Shown here: one piece after another, positions 53,016 through 61,434 of the stretch
Numbering within the stretch: position 1 is the stretch's first letter
How the letters are laid out: each line of letters starts with the position of its first letter
NCBI RefSeq assembly: GCF_004348445.1
Contig: NZ_SMKV01000005.1
Location: 62,001 to 126,000 of the forward strand
Source of the DNA: Saccharopolyspora aridisoli
GTDB lineage: Bacteria > Actinomycetota > Actinomycetes > Mycobacteriales > Pseudonocardiaceae
Length of the DNA stretch: 64,000 nt
Direction: 5' to 3'
Made by a program: the position numbers and the translations under genes
The notes under the pieces: model-generated
The model's database searches: none
The model's input: only the letters and a program-made list of their open reading frames with translations
What the model was told of the DNA's origin: nothing

Positions 53016-53573
53016 TCATGCGCGAGCGAAGTCGACCTCCGCCGTGCTGACCGTGCCCGCCGTGCGGCCGGGTGCGACCTGGTACTGCCAGTACAGGTTG
53101 GTGTGCGCGATGACCTCGTCCGGCGATGGCGCCCCGTAGCGGCTGAGGTCGCTGGTGGTGTGGGCGTCGGCCACCAGCGTCGCGTCGTAGCCGCGGACGA
53201 ACGCGCCGTGCAGCGTGCACCGGACGCACTGATCGGACTGCGCCCCGGCGACGACCAGCCGGCCGATGCCGCGGTCGGCGAGCACCTCCTCGAGTTCGGT
53301 GTCCTCGAAGGCGTCTCCGTATGCCTTGTGCACCAGCGGCTCGGCATCGCCGCGCTCCAGCTCGGGCACAAGCTCCCAGCCCTCGCTGTCGCGGGCCAGC
53401 CCGTCGTCGTGGTGCTGGATCCACACCACGTCGACACCGGCCGAACGAGCCCGGCCGACCAGAGCACCGATGTTGGCCACGATCCGGTCCCGATCGTGCG
53501 CGTCGGCGACCACGCCCTTCTGCACGTCGATGACCAGCAGCGCGGTGTTCGGCCTGTTGTCCAGAACGGTCAT
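53016..53573 (-). CDS. Isochorismatase-family cysteine hydrolase
   Basis: This 185-residue protein of the isochorismatase-like hydrolase superfamily has the catalytic triad regions ALLVIDVQKGVV (Asp), a Lys in LVHKAYGDAFEDTEL, and the nucleophile Cys in VAGAQSDQCVRCTLHGAF. It resembles nicotinamidases and N-carbamoyl hydrolases, but the substrate is not predictable. ATG 53573 has GGGGAG upstream. Confidence 0.9.
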   Translation of the reverse strand: MTVLDNRPNTALLVIDVQKGVVADAHDRDRIVANIGALVGRARSAGVDVVWIQHHDDGLARDSEGWELVPELERGDAEPLVHKAYGDAFEDTELEEVLADRGIGRLVVAGAQSDQCVRCTLHGAFVRGYDATLVADAHTTSDLSRYGAPSPDEVIAHTNLYWQYQVAPGRTAGTVSTAEVDFARA

Positions 53574-53696
53574 GGTGACTCCCCTCATCAGCGAAGCCTC
53601 GATGCTAGGTCGCACCACCGACGGTTCCCGTTCGCCACGAACCGCCCGATCGAGTGAGCCGAGGCGTCCGCCGGCAGGCGTGTGAGGATTCAGGAC

Positions 53697-55211
53697 GTGA
53701 TTCCAGATCTGTCCGCTGACCGCATCGACCGACTTCGCGAGGCGTTCCGCGCCGCCTCCTACGACGCCGACGGCGTCCTCGACCTGCTCGGCCACTCCGC
53801 GCACGCCGCGCTCGGACGCGGCGAACCGATGCCCGCGCTGCGCGCCACCGGGGGCGCCGGTCCGCTGGGCACCCTCGTGCGCCTGTTCCTGCTGGGGCAC
53901 CCCGAGACCCACGCCGACGTGCAGGCCGCGCTGGGCTCGCTGACCATCGATGACGCGCTGGCGGCCGGCATCCTCGCCGCCGATGGCGAGCTGCTGCGCG
54001 CCGGGCTGGACATCCGCCCCCACGGCGAGGGCGAGCACTCCTGGTGGGTCGTGTCGGACCTGGACTCCGACCTGCGCGGCGGCCGTCCCGTCGACCCCGA
54101 CCACGTGCTGGGCGTCGGGCACGCCTCGCTGAGCCTGGTGCGCGCCACCACCCGGCGGCCGGTCGGCTCGGTGCTCGACCTGGGCACCGGCTGCGGGGTG
54201 CAGGCGCTGCACGCGAGCACGCACGCGAGCAGCATCACCGTCACCGACGTCTCCCAGCGGGCGCTGGCCCTGGCCGCGGCGACCTTCCGGCTCAACGACG
54301 TCGAGGTGGAGCTCGACGAGGGCGAGTGGTTCGCCCCGGTTCGGGGCCGCCGGTTCGACCTGATCGTGTGCAACCCGCCGTTCGTGGTCGGACCGCCGCG
54401 CACCGACTTCACCTACCGCGATTCCGGCCTGGCCGGTGACGACGCGAGCGCGCTGGTCGTGCGCCAGCTGCCGTCGTTCCTCAACGAGGGCGGCACCGGG
54501 CAGCTGTTGGCGTCCTGGGTGCACCGCGAGGGCGAGGACTGGGAGGACCGCGTCGCGTCCTGGCTCCCACCGGGCGCGGGGGTGGACGCCTGGTTCGTGC
54601 AGCGCGACGTGGCCGACCCCGACCTGTACGTCGGCACATGGTTGCGCGACGCCGGCTACGACCTGCGCTCCGAGCAGGGCATGCGCAAGGCCGCCGAGTG
54701 GCTGGACTGGTTCGAGAGCAACGACGTGATCGGCATCGGCTTCGGCTTCGTCACCCTGCGCCGCGCCGACGGTCCCGGTCAGGTCGTCTGCGAGGACCTG
54801 CGGCACGCCTTCGACGATCCGCTGGGCCCGGAGTCCGACGCCTGGCTGCGCAGGGTCGACTGGCTGCGGGAGCACGACTCGGACGACGACCTGCTGGCCG
54901 CCCGACTGGTCACCGCCGACAGCACGGTGCTGGAGCAGGTCTCGCAGCCGGGTGACGAGGGGTGGGAGCCGATCGTGCACCGCCTGCACCGCACCGACGG
55001 ACCGGGTTGGCAGCACGAGATCGACGAGCTCGGCGTCCGGTTGCTGGCGGGGTTCCGCGGTGCGCTGCCGTTGGACGAACTGCTGGAGTTGCTGGCGATG
55101 GGTTACGGCGAAGAAGTGGAGGAGTTGACCTCCGCGGCGATTCCTGTGGTGCGCGAACTCGTGCGGCACGGAATGGTCGTCCCGGCCGAATGGCGAGGTG
55201 TTGATCAATGA
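53697..55211 (+). CDS. Methyltransferase with N-terminal DUF7059-like domain
   Basis: This 504-residue protein has a helical N-terminal domain (LREAFRAASYDADGVLDLLGHSA, then PLGTLVRLFLLG), a Rossmann methyltransferase core (VGSVLDLGTGCGVQALHAS, then ITVTDVSQRALALAAATFRLN), and the motif IVCNPPFVVGP, i.e. the N-P-P-F/Y of enzymes that methylate amide or exocyclic nitrogens. Actinobacterial homologues are annotated simply as methyltransferases, so the target (protein glutamine, DNA or rRNA) is open. GTG 53697 is chosen with AGGATT six bases upstream. It overlaps dtd by four bases. Confidence 0.86.
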   Translation: MIPDLSADRIDRLREAFRAASYDADGVLDLLGHSAHAALGRGEPMPALRATGGAGPLGTLVRLFLLGHPETHADVQAALGSLTIDDALAAGILAADGELLRAGLDIRPHGEGEHSWWVVSDLDSDLRGGRPVDPDHVLGVGHASLSLVRATTRRPVGSVLDLGTGCGVQALHASTHASSITVTDVSQRALALAAATFRLNDVEVELDEGEWFAPVRGRRFDLIVCNPPFVVGPPRTDFTYRDSGLAGDDASALVVRQLPSFLNEGGTGQLLASWVHREGEDWEDRVASWLPPGAGVDAWFVQRDVADPDLYVGTWLRDAGYDLRSEQGMRKAAEWLDWFESNDVIGIGFGFVTLRRADGPGQVVCEDLRHAFDDPLGPESDAWLRRVDWLREHDSDDDLLAARLVTADSTVLEQVSQPGDEGWEPIVHRLHRTDGPGWQHEIDELGVRLLAGFRGALPLDELLELLAMGYGEEVEELTSAAIPVVRELVRHGMVVPAEWRGVDQ

Positions 55212-55633
55212 GGGCAATCGCCACGCGCGTCACTCGCGCCTCGGTAACGGTCGACGGTGAAGTGGTCGGCAAGATCGATGAACCCGGACTGTTGGTCCTA
55301 TTGGGTGTGACGCATTCCGACGGCCGTGAGGAAGTCGTGAGAATGGCCCGGAAACTGCACGAGATCCGAGCCCTGCGGGACGAGGAGTCGTGCGCCACGA
55401 CCGGGGCCCCGCTGCTCGTCGTCAGCCAGTTCACCCTGTACGGATCGACCGAGAAGGGACGTCGCCCGTCGTGGACAGGAGCGGCCCGCCCCGAGCAGGC
55501 CGAGCCGCTGGTGGGAGAGGTCGTCGCGGAGCTTCGCGAGCGGGGTGCTCGGGTGTCCACCGGGGTGTTCGGGGCGATGATGGCTGTCGAAAGCGTGAAC
55601 GACGGGCCATTCACACTTTTGGTTGAGGTCTAA
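55208..55633 (+). CDS. dtd: D-aminoacyl-tRNA deacylase
   Basis: Dtd removes D-amino acids mischarged on tRNA. The 141 residues include the catalytic SQFTLYG motif and the cross-subunit Gly-Pro loop (here VNDGPFTLLVEV). MRAIATRVTRASVTVDGEVVG is the family start. Its ATG overlaps the methyltransferase stop (ATGA), so the pair is coupled. It precedes the sigB promoter region. Confidence 0.94.
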   Translation: MRAIATRVTRASVTVDGEVVGKIDEPGLLVLLGVTHSDGREEVVRMARKLHEIRALRDEESCATTGAPLLVVSQFTLYGSTEKGRRPSWTGAARPEQAEPLVGEVVAELRERGARVSTGVFGAMMAVESVNDGPFTLLVEV

Positions 55634-55971
55634 ATGTAACGAGAGCTCTCAGGGAATCCTCAGACTTGCGGGCGCAACGGATGTGACGGCCGCGACGTCT
55701 TCGAATCGAGAACATCGGGAACGAATTCGTCGCGCCCGTCGTTTTCCAGGTAACGAAGCTTCGACGGCCATGCCGACAGCGGTGACCGAACCCTGGGAGT
55801 TCTCGACCGGACATCCGGCCGAACCGACAGCACCGGCACCGACCCGACATCCGAAGAAGAACGTCGACGCGCAAGCCCCGGTTAATACCGAGCGTACGCG
55901 TCTTCCGCACCGGGCACCGATGCGCCGGTGTGAATTGCGTCCCGCTAGCCAGCCCGTCAGGGAGGGAGCTC
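55634..55971 (+). promoter_or_regulatory. 338-bp sigB upstream region with ECF-type promoter (55717-55743)
   Basis: GGGAAC (55717-55722) and GTT (55741-55743), separated by 18 bases, match the GGAA(C/T)-N18-19-GTT consensus of stress ECF sigma factors (SigH/SigE/SigR type). In M. tuberculosis sigB is transcribed from such a promoter by SigE and SigH, so conserved control is likely. The predicted leader is about 220 bases; no gene is seen in it. Confidence 0.6.
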
Positions 55972-56943
55972 ATGACCGTCCCGCAGACCACCAAGCCAGA
56001 CGTCGCCGTCACCGAAGAACTGGATACCCAGGGACCATCGGCCGACCTGGTGCGCGTCTACCTCAACGGCATCGGGCGCACCGCGCTGCTCACCGCACAA
56101 GAAGAGGTCGACCTCGCCAAGCGGATCGAGGCCGGAGTTTTCGCCAAGCACTTGCTGGAGACCGGCGAGGACCTCTCCCCCGAGCGGCGTTCTGACCTCA
56201 ATGCCGTCGTGCGGGATGGTCGGCGTGCGAAGAACCACCTGATGGAGGCCAACCTCCGCCTGGTCGTCAGCCTCGCCAAGCGCTACACCGGGCGCGGCAT
56301 GCCCCTGCTGGACCTCATCCAGGAGGGCAACCTCGGCTTGATCCGCGCGGTGGAGAAGTTCGACTACACCAAGGGCTTCAAGTTCTCGACCTACGCGACC
56401 TGGTGGATCCGTCAGGCCATCACACGGGGCATGGCCGACCAGAGCCGGACCATCAGGCTGCCCGTCCACCTGGTCGAGCAGGTCAACAAGCTGGCCCGGA
56501 TCAAGCGCGACCTGCACCAGAAGCTCGGACGCGAGGCCACCGACGACGAGCTCTCGGAAGAGGCCGGCATCCCGGTCGAGAAGATCCTCGACCTGATGGA
56601 CCACTCGCGTGACCCGGTGAGCCTGGACATGCCGGTGGGTGCCGAGGAGGACGCCCCGCTCGGCGACTTCATCGAGGACTCCGAGTCCGCCGACGCCGAG
56701 AACGCGGTGATCTCGGGCTTCCTGCAGGACGACCTGCGCCGGGTCTTGTCCACGCTGGAGGAGCGGGAGCAGGCGGTCATCCGGATGCGCTACGGCCTCG
56801 AAGACGGCCAGCCGCGCACCCTGGACCAGATCGGGAAGGCCTTCGGGCTGTCCCGCGAGCGGGTCCGCCAGATCGAGCGCGAGGTCATGTCCAAGCTCCG
56901 CCAGGGCGACCGCGCCGACCGGCTCCGCGCCTACGCCAGCTGA
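55972..56943 (+). CDS. sigB: Principal-like sigma factor SigB
   Basis: This 323-residue sigma-70 factor lacks the long SigA N-terminus and starts directly with region 1.2 ([30 protein letters not shown]). Regions 2 to 4 are almost identical in pattern to SigA ([60 protein letters not shown] and [21 protein letters not shown]). It corresponds to mycobacterial SigB, a stress and stationary-phase factor recognising SigA-like promoters. ATG 55972 has GGGAGGGAG upstream. Confidence 0.93.
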   Translation: MTVPQTTKPDVAVTEELDTQGPSADLVRVYLNGIGRTALLTAQEEVDLAKRIEAGVFAKHLLETGEDLSPERRSDLNAVVRDGRRAKNHLMEANLRLVVSLAKRYTGRGMPLLDLIQEGNLGLIRAVEKFDYTKGFKFSTYATWWIRQAITRGMADQSRTIRLPVHLVEQVNKLARIKRDLHQKLGREATDDELSEEAGIPVEKILDLMDHSRDPVSLDMPVGAEEDAPLGDFIEDSESADAENAVISGFLQDDLRRVLSTLEEREQAVIRMRYGLEDGQPRTLDQIGKAFGLSRERVRQIEREVMSKLRQGDRADRLRAYAS

Positions 56944-56948
56944 ACCGG

Positions 56949-56983
56949 GCGGAGCGCCCCTCCCCACCCAGGGGGCGCTCCGC
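56949..56983. terminator. Hairpin terminator after sigB
   Basis: A perfect 12-bp stem (56949-56960 and 56972-56983, 11-nt loop) follows the stop. A second hairpin (57123-57143, 9-bp arms, TCT loop) probably serves the convergent phosphatase gene. Confidence 0.75.
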
Positions 56984-57191
56984 CGCGCCCTGCGACCTCT
57001 GCGCCGGTTGAGGCATCGGCCCCGGGTCGTGCCCGGTTCGGGCCAACAGGGATCAATTTTGCACCCGATCGGCTCGTTGACCGGACGCGGAGAAAACGCG
57101 AAGATCTTCTTCCCGCTGCTTGAGCGGTGGGTCTCCCACCGCTTGCTGGAGGAGGGCGGGCTCGTCGAACAGGCGGGTCCGGCCTCCTCAC

Positions 57192-57905
57192 CTACTCCTG
57201 CAGGAACTTCTCCCGCCAGCGCTCCAGCTCGTCGTCGGTGACTCCGTGGGCGCCCAGCCAGCCCGCGGCGCCCTGGTGGTCCTCGAAGACCTCGAGCACG
57301 CGCTCGATGGCCTGAGTCGGCGTGGCCAAGAGCTCGGCGACCATCTCCTCATCCACGCCTGGCGGCAGTTCTGGTGCCTCGTTGAGCCGCTGCAGCACGC
57401 GGAACATGTTCTTGTCGGTGCGCACGTAGTCGGCGATGATCGCGTCCTGCCGCACGCCTGCCGCGCCCAGCAGCATCGCCGAGACCACCCCGGTCCGGTC
57501 CTTGCCCGCCGCGCAGTGCACCAGCGCCGGACCGTCGGCCTCCAAGACATGCCGGAAGACCTCGACGAGCTTCTTCGGGGCGCCCTGCAGCATTCCCTCG
57601 TAGAGCAGGGTCAGCTCGTGCGCGGAACCGTCGGCCTCCGGTTTGTCCAGCCCTTCGAGCACCCGAACCCGGTGGACCTGGGCGACGGGGGCCAACGGGT
57701 GCTCATCCTGCGTCTCGACAGCTTCGCGCAGGTCCACCACCACGCGCGGCGGCCATGCGGACGCCCCCGCCGGGTCCCGATCCCCGGGGTGCGGGGCGTC
57801 GCTGCGGTAGACCACGCCGGACCTGGTCAGAACACCGTTGCCGGTGGGCTGACCGCCGAGGTCGCGGAGGTTGACCAGTTCATCGAGCGCATCCGACGTC
57901 GCCAT
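57192..57905 (-). CDS. Tyrosine-protein phosphatase (PtpB-like)
   Basis: This 237-residue phosphatase has the C-x5-R signature HCAAGKDRTG, a preceding general-acid loop region, and the family start LVNLRDLGGQPTGNGVLTRSGVVYRSDAPH, as in mycobacterial PtpB and related dual-specificity/lipid phosphatases. It has no signal peptide. The ATG follows GGAGG by four bases. Its partner kinase is not evident here. Confidence 0.9.
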   Translation of the reverse strand: MATSDALDELVNLRDLGGQPTGNGVLTRSGVVYRSDAPHPGDRDPAGASAWPPRVVVDLREAVETQDEHPLAPVAQVHRVRVLEGLDKPEADGSAHELTLLYEGMLQGAPKKLVEVFRHVLEADGPALVHCAAGKDRTGVVSAMLLGAAGVRQDAIIADYVRTDKNMFRVLQRLNEAPELPPGVDEEMVAELLATPTQAIERVLEVFEDHQGAAGWLGAHGVTDDELERWREKFLQE

Positions 57906-58091
57906 GAAGCCTCCGATGTGAGGGGAGCCGTCCACCCCCGAGAATGTCAATCCGAGCAGGTTCCGACCAGGGCCGCCCGGCGCGCGCCACCAGGTCTCCG
58001 TCACACATAGCCCACCCGTGTGGACGGCGTGATCCGCTGCGCGGTTACATGAGTGCACGCGTAACCCGAACGCGCGCAAAGGAGCCGCGAC

Positions 58092-59747
<1,656 letters not shown>

Positions 59748-59776
59748 GGTTTTTGCGACCGCGCTAGATGACCGGT

Positions 59777-59815
59777 CTTGGGCTCACCCGCGCGTGGTGC
59801 GCGAGTGAGCCCAAG
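59777..59815 (+). terminator. Hairpin terminator after fumarase
   Basis: CTTGGGCTCAC at 59777-59787 pairs with GTGAGCCCAAG at 59805-59815, and the inner CGCGC/GCGCG extends the stem. Confidence 0.75.
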
Positions 59816-59954
59816 CGGCCGCGGTCATCCCGCTGCGACGGCCCGCATCGAGAACAAGGCTGCCGAACCAGGTCCACCGTGGAGCCCCACCTCCGGCGGC
59901 GAGCCGGGTTCTGCACGCGCGACGGCGGCAGGTTTCCGCCGCGCTACAGCCTGA

Positions 59955-60410
59955 TCAGCGCGGAACCTTCACATCTCTTTGCTCCAGGACCACTTTTCGC
60001 CCTTCCAGCGGGGCGTCGAGGCTCACCGCCACCGGCGGGTACCTCAGGTCCATCGTGCAGATGCCCGGTGGCTCCGGAGTCTCCTCCACCAGGATGATCT
60101 TCACGTGGTCCGCGGTCTGCTCCGCCAGTTCGGCGTGCACCTTGCTGCAGCCGCCCTCCTGACCGGAGGCGACTACTGCGGTACCGTTGTCCTGAGTCCA
60201 GACCTTCTTCGGATATCCTCTGGGCAGCAGCGAGAGGTCGATGGCCTCAGCGGCCACCGGCGTCCGTTCCGGTTCAGGTTTCGGCTGAACAGGTCCGGGA
60301 GGCACCGGCGGTTGACCACCGAACCCCACGTCGTTGGTCGGCTGTTGAGCGCAGGCTGCCAGAACGATAAGCAGACTCCCCGCGCCCACTGCAGTTCGTA
60401 GGCGTCTCAT
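59955..60410 (-). CDS. Small secreted lipoprotein, function unknown
   Basis: This 151-residue protein has a lipoprotein signal (RTAVGAGSLLIVLAACAQQ, lipobox LAAC), a Pro-rich linker (QPPVPPGPVQPKPEPERTP) and a globular domain with GYPKKVWTQDNGTAVVASGQEGGCSKVHAEL and GICTMDLRYPPVAVSLDAPLEGRKVVLEQR. Two conserved cysteines (EGGCSK and GICTMD) may form a disulfide. I recognise no named family. It is monocistronic. Confidence 0.8.
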   Translation of the reverse strand: MRRLRTAVGAGSLLIVLAACAQQPTNDVGFGGQPPVPPGPVQPKPEPERTPVAAEAIDLSLLPRGYPKKVWTQDNGTAVVASGQEGGCSKVHAELAEQTADHVKIILVEETPEPPGICTMDLRYPPVAVSLDAPLEGRKVVLEQRDVKVPR

Positions 60411-60511
60411 ACCTCTAAGACGGACGCTCGGGAGTCAGCGGTTGCGTCCCGGCCGAGGTGGATCAGTCAACACCTTTCACACAATTCACCCGGCCGGTGC
60501 GCGAACCGCGG

Positions 60512-61393
60512 TCAGCGCCCGAGGACGCCGTTCATCCAGTCTCCGATCCAGGCCGCCATCTCGGCGGAGTTCCGCGTCCACTTGAAGTGGTCCACCGGCC
60601 CGCCCGCGTCGGCGGCCGTGTAGTGCCGGGCGGTGCGGTCAGCACGAGTGGAGTGCTTGACCAGATCGTCCATGGCCGAGATCGGCGCCAGCTCGTCGTT
60701 GTCCACGGTCACGGTGAGCAGCGGAGTCGCCACCTCGGTCAGAGCGGCGTCGTAATCGAGGTCCGATCCGGTCAGCCGCCAGCGCCCGGTGCGCGCCTGG
60801 CGCGCCCAGTCGCGCATCAGGCCGGTCGCCTGCCTGCCGCCGAAGACGTATCCGGGCCAGTACCCGAGCAGCGTCGAGGCCAGTGCGATCGTCTGGGTGC
60901 CCAGCAGCGAGTAGTAGTACTTGGCCAGGCCGGGATAGCCCCGGTACCAGACCGACCCGGTGGCGATGAGCGCCGCGCCCTGGATCCGGCCGGGGTTGGC
61001 GGCGGTGTGCAGCAACGCGATCTGACCGCCGAGGCTGTGGCCGAGGACGAACCGGGGCGCCCTGGGGAAGACCGATTCGACCAGGTCGAGCACGGCGTCG
61101 AGGTCGTTGACGAAGTCCTGGTAGCCGAAGTGGACTCCGCGCTGGGGCCGCGGCTTGTTCTCGCCCTGGCCGCGCACGTCATACGACACCACGGTCATGC
61201 CGAGCTGGTGCAGCTCGGCGACGAACCGCCGGTAGTAGCCGGCGGGCACGCCCATGGCCGGTGCCAGCACGGCGACCGGCGCGCTCGGGTCGTCCTGCTG
61301 CAACGCGCGCAGCTTGATCCGGTACTGGCCCGCGGGAACCACGCCGAGCACGGGGGCGGACGCGTCGATCTTCCGGGTCGTGATTTGATCCAC
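60512..61393 (-). CDS. Alpha/beta hydrolase (serine aminopeptidase S33 type)
   Basis: This 293-residue hydrolase has the nucleophile elbow LGHSLGG, PVAVLAPAMGVPAGYYRRFVAEL as the oxyanion region, VVSYDVRGQGENKPRP, the acid in TVDNDELAP and the His in PVDHFKWTRNSAEMAAWIGDW. It resembles lysophospholipase/monoacylglycerol-lipase relatives; the substrate is not known. GTG 61393 is preferred over GTG 61399 because TAATCT on the minus strand lies exactly six bases before it, indicating a leaderless transcript. Confidence 0.87.
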   Translation of the reverse strand: MDQITTRKIDASAPVLGVVPAGQYRIKLRALQQDDPSAPVAVLAPAMGVPAGYYRRFVAELHQLGMTVVSYDVRGQGENKPRPQRGVHFGYQDFVNDLDAVLDLVESVFPRAPRFVLGHSLGGQIALLHTAANPGRIQGAALIATGSVWYRGYPGLAKYYYSLLGTQTIALASTLLGYWPGYVFGGRQATGLMRDWARQARTGRWRLTGSDLDYDAALTEVATPLLTVTVDNDELAPISAMDDLVKHSTRADRTARHYTAADAGGPVDHFKWTRNSAEMAAWIGDWMNGVLGR

Positions 61394-61399
61394 GTGCAC

Positions 61400-61405
61400 A
61401 GATTA
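61400..61405 (-). promoter_or_regulatory. Predicted -10 box of the hydrolase gene
   Basis: TAATCT on the minus strand ends six bases before GTG 61393; no SD is present. Confidence 0.45.
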
Positions 61406-61434
61406 ACGGAACTAGACCGTTCCGTCTGTGTCCC

